NCBI RefSeq assembly: GCF_003025615.1 | Contig: NZ_PYMJ01000035.1 | Location: 1-64,000, forward strand | DNA from: Photobacterium frigidiphilum | GTDB lineage: Bacteria; Pseudomonadota; Gammaproteobacteria; Enterobacterales; Vibrionaceae | Direction of reading: 5' to 3' | Length of the DNA stretch: 64,000 nt | Shown here: positions 36,999 through 45,386 of the stretch, piece by piece | Position numbering within the stretch: the stretch's first letter is position 1 | How the letters are laid out: each line of letters opens with the position of its first letter | Translations under genes and position numbers: made by a program | Notes under the pieces: model-generated | What the model was told of the DNA's origin: nothing | The model's input: the letters and a program-made list of their open reading frames with translations, nothing else | Database searches by the model: none

Positions 36999-37678
36999 TG
37001 CAGTATCCAATGAAATCTTTTTCAGAACAATTATGTTTTCGACTGATCCCATCTAAATATCCACCGATAAATCTTTATGAAGATGTGGCAAATCCAGAAC
37101 AGTTAGAAGCTATCTTTGCTGTTGAAGCGATTACCAACCCAAGACTAGCCGAAGAAGTCGGTGATTTTAGTGGAATACCCGTGAGCGATCGTTTGGTTGG
37201 TATTCCACATTGCAGCTATGTTATGGCTGCGTTTACCCATATAAACCCTGACGGTTCTCGGTTTAATACCGCAGATTATGGGGTTTATTATGCGGCGCCT
37301 GATATCAATACTGCGATTAAAGAAACGGTTTATCACCTTGAGCGTTTAATGGGGTATACCAAAGAGCCCGCGCAAGATATTCAAATGCGCTGTATAGATG
37401 CTTGGTTTAATGGTGAACTTGCTGATTTAACTGATCAAGGCTCTTTAGATTCAGAGGTTTATCACCCAACGAATTATACCCACTCGCAAGCTGTTGCTAA
37501 TGATATTAAAGGCAAAAAAGGTGACGGAATTCTTTATCAATCAGTACGGCACCAAGGTTACGATTGCTATGCGTTATTCAAACCTAACCTAGTCAGTAAA
37601 GTTTGCCAATCAAAGCACTTTTCATATAAATGGAATGGGGCATCAGTAAATGCCGTTCTTGAGATTAGCTTGGTGTGA
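36998..37678 (+). CDS. RES domain type II toxin (NAD+-degrading)
   Basis: A 226-residue RES family protein. The three name residues can be seen in context: Arg in CFRLIPSKYPP, Glu in YAAPDINTAIKETVYH and Ser in GDGILYQSVRHQGYDCYALF. Characterised RES toxins remove NAD+ by glycohydrolase or phosphorolysis, stopping growth. The ATG at 36998 overlaps the antitoxin stop, as usual for this family. An in-frame ATG at 36977 would extend it by seven residues. A hairpin with a GGAA loop (37694-37719) follows. Confidence 0.9.
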   Translation: MQYPMKSFSEQLCFRLIPSKYPPINLYEDVANPEQLEAIFAVEAITNPRLAEEVGDFSGIPVSDRLVGIPHCSYVMAAFTHINPDGSRFNTADYGVYYAAPDINTAIKETVYHLERLMGYTKEPAQDIQMRCIDAWFNGELADLTDQGSLDSEVYHPTNYTHSQAVANDIKGKKGDGILYQSVRHQGYDCYALFKPNLVSKVCQSKHFSYKWNGASVNAVLEISLV

Positions 37679-37693
37679 TTGATTAGAAAGTAT

Positions 37694-37719
37694 TAAGCCA
37701 GCAAGGAATTGCTGGCTTA
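37694..37719 (+). repeat. stem-loop at the end of the toxin-antitoxin operon
   Basis: A perfect 11-bp stem TAAGCCAGCAA/TTGCTGGCTTA with a GGAA tetraloop. There is no T-run. It probably defines the mRNA 3' end or a stability element. Confidence 0.65.
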
Positions 37720-37771
37720 TAGAAATAATCAAGTAGGTAGATGTTATAACTCACTCGATAACAGCGACGTT

Positions 37772-38065
37772 CTATTTCAAACCTTTCTCGGCTTTTTCAG
37801 CTTCATCTTTAATGTCAGGATTTTTTTCAAGACCATCGACAATCCAATCATTTAAGTGTTTAAGAATTGCTGTGACAGCATGTTTTTTTGTGCCTTTCTC
37901 GCCAGAAGGAATGTCTAATTGTTGTTGTGCATGCAAGCCTGTTTCATCTTCCGCAATGTGTAGCCAATCAGGGTGCCAGTAAAATGAATTTCCTTTATCA
38001 GAAATCCAGTTATGTACGCCGCAATTTTCACCTTTGTAGTCTAGATTTTGTGCTTTGTACTTCAT
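37772..38065 (-). CDS. small protein of unknown function
   Basis: A 97-residue soluble protein starting MKYKAQNLDYKGENCGVHNW. It is rich in W, H, K and E (SFYWHPDWLHIAEDETG), with a helical acidic/basic tail (DEAEKAEKGLK). I recognise no family. The start at 38065 has AAGGAA six bases upstream. Longer in-frame starts lack one. It converges with the RES toxin gene and is probably an accessory gene. Confidence 0.6.
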   Translation of the reverse strand: MKYKAQNLDYKGENCGVHNWISDKGNSFYWHPDWLHIAEDETGLHAQQQLDIPSGEKGTKKHAVTAILKHLNDWIVDGLEKNPDIKDEAEKAEKGLK

Positions 38066-38276
38066 ACTTATTCCTTCATTCATAAACAACATCGAATAAT
38101 ATTGCTAAATAAGTATAGAAACTAAATAGATAGAAATTGTGACGTATGATAAAAAATTATAATTAAGTTGTTTCTTTTTATATATCGTAAGAAATTCGAG
38201 TCTTCGTCAGAATCAGCTATTACTATTTCAAGTAACGATTTTCTAAATGCACCTTAAAATGAGTGCCATTCAAATG

Positions 38277-38999
38277 CTACCTGGAAGAACACCGATCCAC
38301 GTATCCTGCAAATTCTCTCCAACTTTCAATTTCTCTTGGATCACCTTCTTGACGTACAAACCGTGTAAATGACTGTGGAACAGCTATACCATACTTAAAT
38401 TTAAAGTATTCATTGAGTTTGAAATGACTTGAGTATCCATCTTGAAATGCATCATAAGCAAGATGTGCTTTACGCCAAAATGCAGGATTTGCATGGCCTC
38501 TTACACTTAACCATGGATATGATGGTTTATTGTCCTGTGTCGCATATATTGCATTACCCATAAGGTGTAAAAGTTTAGATAAAGTATCATTACCAAATTC
38601 TTTGATTTCTAGAGATTTGATTGCTTCGATATCTGAACCAACTTGCGAAGCTACTTTGTTTACCAAGAAATCAAGATTCAATGTCATGCACAATTCAAAC
38701 CCTATCCAGTCTATGCGATCTAAGATAGCTTCAATGTACTCATCTTTTGTGATTTCTTTGTTTCTTATAGCACGTCGATATTCAACTGATTTTTTATTCT
38801 TCTCTAAGATATGGGTTTGAAGTTCTGGATAGTCTTCAAGAGCTGATGGATTTTGAGCTAATATATCTAGAAGTTTGTCTTGGTCTGTTAGTAGAAGTCC
38901 AAGTTGGGAACGCGATTTTTCATCCATAATTGTGCTCACTTGAGAATTCATCTTATCCGATATGGAATTGAGCTTTAAACTGTAGCATATTGTTGACAT
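38277..38999 (-). CDS. protein of unknown function, accessory region
   Basis: A 240-residue, mainly helical, acidic protein without signal peptide. Recognisable blocks are only local: LLLTDQDKLLDILAQNPSALEDYPELQTHILEKNKKSVEYRRAIRNKEITKDEYIEAILDRIDWIGFEL and PSYPWLSVRGHANPAFWRKAHLAYDAFQDGY. No domain was assigned. The start is uncertain: GTG 39005, ATG 38999 and ATG 38948 share the frame and none has a strong ribosome site. Neighbours are also unrecognised, so the context gives no role. Confidence 0.55.
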   Translation of the reverse strand: MSTICYSLKLNSISDKMNSQVSTIMDEKSRSQLGLLLTDQDKLLDILAQNPSALEDYPELQTHILEKNKKSVEYRRAIRNKEITKDEYIEAILDRIDWIGFELCMTLNLDFLVNKVASQVGSDIEAIKSLEIKEFGNDTLSKLLHLMGNAIYATQDNKPSYPWLSVRGHANPAFWRKAHLAYDAFQDGYSSHFKLNEYFKFKYGIAVPQSFTRFVRQEGDPREIESWREFAGYVDRCSSR

Positions 39000-39081
39000 C
39001 AACACTTACACAATATCAATGACTTATAGAAAACTATACTTTCGGTGTTTTCCAAATTAGTGTAATACATTACCATCTAAG

Positions 39082-39283
39082 TTAATGAGAACAACACCAA
39101 ATCGCATAAGCAGTAGAACTAGGCATACCAGCAGAAGTTGCAAGTGATAAGAAATAGAAAGCACTTACATAACCAATAGATGGATATGCTGCTAATACGG
39201 CCATCATCAGTAGTGTGATACCAAAGAAAAACTAGAATCAATACAAATGAAATAGAATATTTTAATGTTGAATGAAATTTCAT
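39082..39283 (-). pseudogene. frameshifted small membrane-protein remnant
   Basis: Read leftward from an ATG at 39283, the frame gives MKFHSTLKYSISFVLILVFL, a membrane-like helix. After one frame change near 39222 it continues GITLLMMAVLAAYPSIGYVSAFYFLSLATSAGMPSS and ends in a TAA at 39082-39084. The two parts together look like a two-helix membrane protein broken by a single-base indel. No ribosome site precedes the ATG. The rest of 39006-39328 is empty apart from the terminator at 39294. Confidence 0.35.
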
Positions 39284-39293
39284 AGTGAACAAA

Positions 39294-39313
39294 AGGAGAG
39301 GTTATTCTCTCCT
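39294..39313 (-). terminator. terminator for the C45-type hydrolase gene
   Basis: A 7-bp stem AGGAGAG/CTCTCCT with a GTTATT loop, and T residues on the minus-strand side, 16 bp past the stop codon. Confidence 0.6.
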
Positions 39314-39328
39314 CTATAGACTGATTGA

Positions 39329-40513
39329 TTAATAATTCTTAATATGAACTTCTGGATGTTCAGCATCTGTCTTGATATACATATCAACTTTCTTTTTGTC
39401 TACTTCAAAGCGAGTTGATGTGACTGTACCCATCAATTCGCCACGGCCTTTCCATAATGGTTTAGTCTCTGCAAAAGATTGGGTTTCTGCCTTAGTAGTA
39501 TTCACTGTCGCAGATTGAATGAATCTTTCAGCTGCTTTTTGACGATCAAGAGAGTGCGCAGCAAATTCATGGTTTACAAAGTCCTTCGAATGGAAAATTG
39601 AGTGGTTAGCATGAGCTTGTTTGTTAGAAATGCTGTAAGAAACATCACCACCATAATTATTTTCGATGTTCATTATTTTTCTGTTTGCATCTACTACAGT
39701 GTAAGTGAAGAACGCTGTATATTCAGGGTATGCTTTATACATATCGATCACATCCCGGTAGCTTTCAGCATTATAAGCATCCCAGCTCAAGTAGTATGAT
39801 GGGGTAGCCGTTTCAGACAAAATATCACTATTAGCATTTTGTCGTGCTGTGCCTTCATCGGCCATTGTGTTCATCAGCATTGCTTGGCCCCCTTTGCTAA
39901 CACCACCATAAGGGATTAGGCCTGCCCAGGTTTGAATAACACGTGTTTTACCATCTATGTCAGTATGATTTAACACAATCAACCCTTTGTAATTAATACC
40001 CATGTAGTCAAAGTTTGCTTGACCCCAAGCTTTACCTTTACCATCACTTACCCCCATTACAGTACATTTAGCAGGAGCTTTTGGATCATGACCGGCTTTC
40101 TCAGTCTGAAGAAAGCCCATACCACCATTGCGTTGAGATTCAAGAATTGCTTCATCTGACATACCAACAGCTAGAAGCAAGTCAGGATCTTTGTCGAGGC
40201 TTTCTGCCAAACCTTCAATATAGGCTGCCGCGTCAGGAGATGCTTTTTGCAATTTGCCATAAACATTCTTTTCTTTAAATGAAGTTGACAGTTTTGAAAT
40301 GCTTAAACCAGGAAGCATTACATCTAATGTGCTATCAAAGCGTTTGATAGCATCAAGAATTTGGTTTTTGGCAACAGCACCAACATGTTTACCAAGTTCA
40401 TAAGATGAACCCGTGAATTTAACCTCAGCAATTTGGTCAGTGTGTTGGATAAGCTCGGCTTTTGCACCAAAAGCTGAAACTGCAAGCAATGTAACAATGA
40501 CTGATTTTCTCAT
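39329..40513 (-). CDS. exported C45/acyl-CoA:6-APA acyltransferase-like Ntn hydrolase
   Basis: The protein has 394 residues. Signal peptide MRKSVIVTLLAVSAFGAKA. The early part carries the family helix (GSSYELGKHVGAVAKNQILDAI). KCTVMGVSDGKGKAWGQANFDYMG holds the likely autoprocessed nucleophile Cys150, followed by the GxNFDY block. Later come GLIPYGGVSKGGQAMLMNTM and NHSIFHS. These match the C45 peptidase/penicillin acyltransferase-type Ntn fold. Self-cleavage before Cys150 would give two chains. The substrate could be an amide such as an acyl-amino acid or lactone. No pathway partners are nearby. Confidence 0.75.
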   Translation of the reverse strand: MRKSVIVTLLAVSAFGAKAELIQHTDQIAEVKFTGSSYELGKHVGAVAKNQILDAIKRFDSTLDVMLPGLSISKLSTSFKEKNVYGKLQKASPDAAAYIEGLAESLDKDPDLLLAVGMSDEAILESQRNGGMGFLQTEKAGHDPKAPAKCTVMGVSDGKGKAWGQANFDYMGINYKGLIVLNHTDIDGKTRVIQTWAGLIPYGGVSKGGQAMLMNTMADEGTARQNANSDILSETATPSYYLSWDAYNAESYRDVIDMYKAYPEYTAFFTYTVVDANRKIMNIENNYGGDVSYSISNKQAHANHSIFHSKDFVNHEFAAHSLDRQKAAERFIQSATVNTTKAETQSFAETKPLWKGRGELMGTVTSTRFEVDKKKVDMYIKTDAEHPEVHIKNY

Positions 40514-40732
40514 GATATTAATCTCAATGTTATAACCATTTGATTTATGTGTTTTTTCGTAAATTTTTTAATTTTCACCTTCTTTATCAGAGATATTAGA
40601 AAGTGTTTTCATTTGATGGGGGAATAGTAGAGCAACACTTATTTCAAGTAATTTGGGGGGTTATTAGATGTAATTAGAAATACTATTTGGGATTTAGAAG
40701 TGGGCATCCTTGCCCTGTGGACTGACTTCTAT

Positions 40733-41506
40733 TCAGAAATAATAAGAGACTCCTAATGTGAACTTGTTATCATTGCTAGTACCAAGGCCTTTGAGTTTGC
40801 TATCACCAGTTATACGAGTATAAGAGTGCGCAACTTCAACCCACCATTTAGCGTCTGAGCTCACTGGTTGACCATATGCGGTCCGCATTTCAAACTTGCT
40901 ACCAACGTTAGTATCCATCCATTGTGGTTGGAACACCATATACTGACCAGCTTCACCAAATGATAAGGAACCAAATAAGTTAGTTTGATATCCTTTGATA
41001 CTAAGGCTACTAAGGCTACTAAGGCTACTAAGGCTACCAAGGCCATTAGCTTCAGCTTTGCCTGTTACATAAGCAACATTAGGGAAAATAGTAAAGCTTT
41101 CCCAAGGTGTAGTGACTTTAGCTATTGTACCAAGCGCTACAATATCGCTACCAACACCATTAGTTTTCTTCCAGCCTTTCATGTAGTCGATTGAGAAGCC
41201 TGCTTGAGGAAGGCTATCAATACCAGTATCTAATACTTGAAAGTAACGGAGACGAGTATTCTGGTCTTTTTTACCGATAGTGTTAGCCTTTGTCGCGCTT
41301 GAGTGCTCAATCAAGCCAAGGAAGCTATTACCTTCTGTATACTGACCGGCGAGACCAGCTATGCCTTTTAGTGTTCCATCATTATCAACCGTGCCATAAA
41401 CAAAAGAGTTAACTTGAGTTAAGTCACTTGGGTCTGGCGGAGTGTCAGCAGCATTAGAAATAGCTGAAAATGGTAATAGTAATACTGCTAAAATTGATTT
41501 CTTCAT
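40733..41506 (-). CDS. outer-membrane beta-barrel-like protein with tandem LSS repeat
   Basis: The protein has 257 residues. Signal peptide MKKSILAVLLLPFSAISNA. Alternating hydrophobic/polar strands run to the end, which is the barrel-type GVSYYF with terminal Phe. Near residue 160 the chain holds LSSLSSLSSLS, encoded by a 9-bp tandem repeat (41001-41045), probably in an extracellular loop or turn. The family is not recognised. It could be a small porin or surface protein. Monocistronic, with a 228-bp gap to its left neighbour. Confidence 0.65.
   Translation of the reverse strand: MKKSILAVLLLPFSAISNAADTPPDPSDLTQVNSFVYGTVDNDGTLKGIAGLAGQYTEGNSFLGLIEHSSATKANTIGKKDQNTRLRYFQVLDTGIDSLPQAGFSIDYMKGWKKTNGVGSDIVALGTIAKVTTPWESFTIFPNVAYVTGKAEANGLGSLSSLSSLSSLSIKGYQTNLFGSLSFGEAGQYMVFQPQWMDTNVGSKFEMRTAYGQPVSSDAKWWVEVAHSYTRITGDSKLKGLGTSNDNKFTLGVSYYF
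41001..41045. repeat. 9-bp tandem repeat within the outer-membrane protein gene
   Basis: Four perfect copies of CTAAGGCTA (41001-41036) and a fifth with two changes (41037-41045). The unit is a multiple of three, so copy-number change alters loop length and not frame. Confidence 0.9.
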
Positions 41507-41880
41507 GATAATTTTCTCATTTTTTGTTTATGTATGGGCAATGGATAGTATTTCTATGATTAGAAACGCAACCAATTTATATAGATGAAATTAATATTTA
41601 CCGCATTATCATTGATTGTGGGGGGAATGATAAATATGCGGGGCTTTTAAAGGTAGTAGGGTGATCAATAGTGATTAGTTGAAATAGATTACGTATATAT
41701 AAAGACAAGCTTAACCTTCTTGTTGTATTAGCAGGACAGTATATTTTTTAAAGTACGGTATTTAGTTTGTCTGGAATATACTCTGCTTTCAGGCTGTATA
41801 GTAAATAACTAAGGAGTGTTAACTGAAAAAGAGCAGTATTAGATATAGTAAAAAGGAGAACTTTAGTTCTCCTTCATTAC
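41507..41880. other. intergenic region between OMP and lipoprotein genes
   Basis: About 370 bp, AT-rich, no gene. A perfect 6-4-6 palindrome TTTCTATGATTAGAAA lies at 41551-41566, 45 bp upstream of the OMP start codon. A terminator is at 41853-41874. Confidence 0.6.
41853..41874 (-). terminator. terminator of the lipoprotein gene
   Basis: A 9-bp stem AAGGAGAAC/GTTCTCCTT with a TTTA loop, and TTTTA on the minus-strand side. Confidence 0.8.
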
Positions 41881-42390
41881 TTAATTTGAGTTTGTTTCTC
41901 CCACTATTACAACATCACCCGTTTCTTCATCTAGATAAGCACCAATTGGCTGCTCTTTCTCTGTCTTCGTTTCATAATCGTGTATGTAAGCACCAGAAGC
42001 TCGACTGATTTGTGCCATTAGCTCTTTGTTTTCATATTGAAACTCATAACAAGTTCGAGATTCCCAAACACCAGAACGGTTTTTGCTTGCAGTAGCTACC
42101 ATGCCATCTTTGTTTTGTGACAGCCATTCGTTTGCAGCATCACGAAGAGGTTGTTCTTCAGTGTCACTAAAAAGGCCACTATTGGTGTAACATACAAGCA
42201 TTAGGTCTTTGTTGCTATCATGCGCCGGTGGGATAAGGTATTGACTACCGTCCTGCGAATTAAATACAGAAGCACCACTTGCAAGAAGGTTGTAGTCCAA
42301 CATTAGACCAGCGGCACGCGTCATGTTGATTGCTTCACAGCCAAACATAGCGAAAGTAGAAAGAAGAGTCAGAACAATAGTTTTTTTCAT
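41881..42390 (-). CDS. lipoprotein of unknown function with C-terminal GAYLDEETGDVVIVGE motif
   Basis: The protein has 169 residues. Lipobox MFGC (C18). The body carries two cysteines (VCYTNSG and RTCYEFQY) that may form a disulfide. The C-terminus is QPIGAYLDEETGDVVIVGETNSN. The same motif ends a gene fragment at 43714-43839, so this C-terminal block is conserved in duplicated copies and is likely functional. The family is not recognised. Located 50 bp after the KdgM-like porin gene, with a terminator between, so it has its own transcript or reads through. Confidence 0.65.
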   Translation of the reverse strand: MKKTIVLTLLSTFAMFGCEAINMTRAAGLMLDYNLLASGASVFNSQDGSQYLIPPAHDSNKDLMLVCYTNSGLFSDTEEQPLRDAANEWLSQNKDGMVATASKNRSGVWESRTCYEFQYENKELMAQISRASGAYIHDYETKTEKEQPIGAYLDEETGDVVIVGETNSN

Positions 42391-42403
42391 AAAATCACCA
42401 ATA

Positions 42404-42428
42404 AAGAGGCAGTCTATGACTGCCTCTT
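42404..42428 (-). terminator. terminator of the KdgM-like porin gene
   Basis: A perfect 11-bp stem AAGAGGCAGTC/GACTGCCTCTT with a TAT loop, 12 bp after the stop. Confidence 0.85.
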
Positions 42429-42440
42429 ATACATACTTAG

Positions 42441-43271
42441 TTAGAAGCTAAATTGCGCACCGATTTTCCAAACGTTGTCATTCTTCAACTTACCGTTAAG
42501 ACCACCGTCAAAGTTAGTATCACTCTTAACCGTGTATTCGAAGTATGGTTTGAAGTTATCAAACCCTGCATATTGTGCTTTTAGCTCAAGTTCTGCTTGA
42601 CTGAAGTCTGCATCTAGTGAACTTGTGAGTTGGTGTTTTGGCACTTCGCTATCTATATCTAACTTACCCGTTTTAATAATATAGTTTGCTGATAAATCAA
42701 CCATATCGCCAACTACATAACCAGCAGTAAGATCAAAGCGATGTAGCTTCTCTTTCTCTTTAGAAGAAAGCGTGGCGTCAACTCCATCGTTTACAGATAA
42801 GAACTTAGCATTTAATTTGCCGTCACGAACTTCATAACGGTAACGAGCACTAGTATAAAAGCCATTACCGAAGTCATAGCCAGTTTCGATACCAAATTTA
42901 GCAGTGTTGCTAGATTTATAGCTAGCATTTACCTCATCTCCCCCCGGCATCATTGCACTACCGTCAATATTGCCATAATAAGAAGCACGACCAACATGGT
43001 GAGATGGAATTGTCAAATCGAACTGAGGTTCAATATACCAAGCATCAGTGATGTCAAACTTGTAATCCAGTGAGAAAGTAGTTTCTTTGTGGTATTTAAG
43101 GTTATCCATGGCGACAAACTCAATGCCGCCATGTAAGCCTCCAATCAATTCTGAATCAAATTTTGCTGTGGTTTCTTGGTCACCATCATGTGAAATTTCA
43201 TAAGTTGTATTAGCCAGAGCCGCGCCAGAGAATAGTGAAACTAGAGTTGCTGCTAAAATAGTCTTTTTCAT
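42441..43271 (-). CDS. KdgM-family oligosaccharide-specific outer-membrane porin
   Basis: The protein has 276 residues. Signal peptide MKKTILAATLVSLFSGAALA. Beta-barrel strands alternate throughout (YHKETTFSLDYKFDITDAWYIEPQFDLTIP, FGIETGYDFGNGFYTSARYRYEVRDGKLN) and the C-terminus ends IGAQFSF. The pattern YRYEVRDG and the size fit KdgM/NanC channels for acidic oligosaccharides. No pectin, alginate or sialic acid catabolic genes are in the window, so its substrate is open. Monocistronic. Confidence 0.75.
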   Translation of the reverse strand: MKKTILAATLVSLFSGAALANTTYEISHDGDQETTAKFDSELIGGLHGGIEFVAMDNLKYHKETTFSLDYKFDITDAWYIEPQFDLTIPSHHVGRASYYGNIDGSAMMPGGDEVNASYKSSNTAKFGIETGYDFGNGFYTSARYRYEVRDGKLNAKFLSVNDGVDATLSSKEKEKLHRFDLTAGYVVGDMVDLSANYIIKTGKLDIDSEVPKHQLTSSLDADFSQAELELKAQYAGFDNFKPYFEYTVKSDTNFDGGLNGKLKNDNVWKIGAQFSF

Positions 43272-43713
43272 TTTTAAACCCTATCTGCTTTTTCTATCAA
43301 GCAATCCATCGCAAGGTTTTGTATTCCGTTGACAGTGTTGAATATTAAATTTCGGTTCAAGGTGCAAGCGACTTTCAGTGAGAAATATTATTCTACTTTC
43401 TTTCAAAATTAGAATTTCACACATTCGCTTACTGCGATTTATTCGACGGGGTGTATGCTATGCTTGATGGGATTTTGAGTAAAAACAAACGTTATTAGAA
43501 ATGATTAGAAATGGTTAGGGCGATTAAAAGTTATTTCTGCATCATATTATATGTATTAATAATAATATGCCGGTCATGTACATAAATGCTTATTTGATTT
43601 TTTTTGCGAAACGAAATTAAAAGCTTATGCGGTGCTTTGTACATGTCTTCAATATATGATTAGTATAATATAAGGTGGTTGGGTTTATTCGGCATTTAGC
43701 GTGTTTCTGGTGT
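43272..43713. other. AT-rich region upstream of the porin gene
   Basis: About 440 bp without a gene. It contains a 10-bp direct repeat ATTAGAAATG twice at 43494-43513, resembling sequence upstream of the C45 gene (40660-40681). It presumably holds the porin promoter. Confidence 0.5.
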
Positions 43714-43839
43714 TCACTTACTTTCGCCAACGATAACAACGTCACCAGTCTTTTCGTCGAGATAAGCACCAACTGGTTGTTGTGTCTGCGCATCAACCCC
43801 CTGTGTCAGCATAGTTGTCGCCTGATCTAAATCCGCAAG
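43714..43839 (-). pseudogene. 3' remnant of a second copy of the 41881 lipoprotein
   Basis: A 41-codon frame without a start, bounded upstream by TAA, ends QPVGAYLDEKTGDVVIVGESK. Over about 20 residues it is almost the same as the C-terminus of the lipoprotein at 41881-42390. The preceding part (LADLDQATTMLTQGVDAQTQ) differs. It is a leftover of a paralog whose front was lost. It flanks the porin gene on the other side from the intact copy. Confidence 0.7.
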
Positions 43840-43858
43840 TTAATTGTGTAAAAACTAA

Positions 43859-43883
43859 GTGAAGGTTGATTAACAACCTTCAC
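43859..43883 (-). terminator. terminator of the M32 carboxypeptidase gene
   Basis: A perfect 10-bp stem GTGAAGGTTG/CAACCTTCAC with an ATTAA loop. The minus-strand side runs ACTTAGTTTTT. Confidence 0.75.
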
Positions 43884-43901
43884 ATTATGATTAAGGCGAG
43901 A

Positions 43902-45386
43902 TTATTTCAGATAGCGATCAATTAGGTGTGTTCTGAAGTATTGAGCATTCAGACGCTCACCTGTTGCATTAATTAGGATCTGATCTGTCGAGAGCGTACT
44001 CGCTTTCTTCCAAACATGGCGATCTAACCAATTAAATATCGGCGTTAGGTTACGTTCACGAATAAGGTTTTCAATATTCATTTCAGTACGCATAGCAGAC
44101 ATAAACTGGGCTGCGTACATTGCACCTAATGTATAAGAAGGGAAATAGCCGAAGCTGCCATCTGTCCAATGAATATCTTGCATACAGCCATCGGTATAAT
44201 TACCTTTGGTTGAAAGCCCAAGATACTCATTCATCTTCTTATCCCAAAGTCTTGGAATATCAACCACTTCAATGTTGCCTTCGATCAAATCTCGTTCGAT
44301 TTCATAACGAAGAATAACGTGTGCAGGGTAGGTTACTTCATCTGCATCTACTCGAATGTACCCTGGTTTAACACGCGTATTAAATAGAGCAAGGTTCTCG
44401 TTCGTTAATGCTTTATCGTTCTCGCGTTCAAATGCTTCCCGTGCAGAAGGAGCAAGTAAGGCAATAAATTCTGGGCTACGAGAAAGCTGCATTTCAAAAA
44501 ATAGGCTTTGAGATTCGTGAATACCCATAGAACGCGCTTGGCCAACGGGTAATCCCGCGAGTTGCTGAGGTAAACCTTGCTCATAACGAGCATGGCCCGT
44601 TTCATGAATAACGCCCATTAATGCAGAAGTGAAATCGTCTTCATCGTAACGCGTAGTAATACGTACATCGCTTGGCACACCACCACAGAATGGATGGGTA
44701 CTGACATCTAAACGGCCATGGTCAAAATCGAATCCCAGCTTGCTCATGACTTCTAAACTAAGGGATTTCTGGTCATCAATAAAGAAAGGCCCTTTAGGTG
44801 TTAAAACCGCTTCTGTATTTTGTTTTTCACGTACTTGCTGGATAAGGGAAGGTAACCATGATTTAACATCAGCAAACAGTGAATCAAGCTCTGCGGTTGT
44901 CATACCTGGTTCATAAATATCGAGCAATGCATCATAACGACTCAAGCCCGTAGCTTCTGCGCGTATAGCGGCTTCTTTTCGTGCTAGCTCGACAACTGTT
45001 TCTAAATTTTTACTGAAATCATGCCAGTTATTGGTTTGGCGCTGAGTTCGCCAAGCATGTTCGCATTTAGAACCTGCAAGCGATTGCTCTTCTACAAGTT
45101 CAGCAGGAAGAATATTGCTCATTTGCCAAACACGCTTCATCTCTTTCAGGCTGATGGTTTCTTCAGCCGTTAATGATTCTGCTTCTGCTTGATTGAACCA
45201 ATCAGCTAAATGAGAGGCTGTGGAGAGTTCATGAGACATAACGGCTAATTCAGCCATGGCTTCTGAACGAGCATCGTTACCACCTTCAGGCATCATTGCA
45301 GCCTGATCCCAGCCACAGATAGCCCCAAGATGTGATAAGCGGTTAATTTTCTTTGAGTGTTTTACTAACTTTTCATAGTAAGTCAT
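43902..45386 (-). CDS. carboxypeptidase M32 (carboxypeptidase Taq type)
   Basis: A 494-residue cytosolic metallopeptidase. The zinc motif HETGH is in GVIHETGHARYEQGLP near residue 260. The substrate-site block DVRITTRY precedes it, and family blocks MGIHESQSLFFE and RVDADEVTYPAHVILRYEIERDLIEG follow. It removes C-terminal residues from peptides, except after proline. AAGGA is best placed for the ATG at 45386. Two more in-frame starts lie 3 and 6 bases upstream. Monocistronic. Confidence 0.92.
   Translation of the reverse strand: MTYYEKLVKHSKKINRLSHLGAICGWDQAAMMPEGGNDARSEAMAELAVMSHELSTASHLADWFNQAEAESLTAEETISLKEMKRVWQMSNILPAELVEEQSLAGSKCEHAWRTQRQTNNWHDFSKNLETVVELARKEAAIRAEATGLSRYDALLDIYEPGMTTAELDSLFADVKSWLPSLIQQVREKQNTEAVLTPKGPFFIDDQKSLSLEVMSKLGFDFDHGRLDVSTHPFCGGVPSDVRITTRYDEDDFTSALMGVIHETGHARYEQGLPQQLAGLPVGQARSMGIHESQSLFFEMQLSRSPEFIALLAPSAREAFERENDKALTNENLALFNTRVKPGYIRVDADEVTYPAHVILRYEIERDLIEGNIEVVDIPRLWDKKMNEYLGLSTKGNYTDGCMQDIHWTDGSFGYFPSYTLGAMYAAQFMSAMRTEMNIENLIRERNLTPIFNWLDRHVWKKASTLSTDQILINATGERLNAQYFRTHLIDRYLK

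Noticed and set aside
41001-41045. Short repeats taken as a CRISPR array
   Set aside because: Units are 9 bp, contiguous, in frame inside an OMP gene, and there are no spacers or cas genes.
40985-41194. Plus-strand frame of repeated Lys-Ala-Thr
   Set aside because: It is only the complement of the OMP repeat on the other strand. No ribosome site, and the minus-strand gene has a full signal peptide and barrel end.
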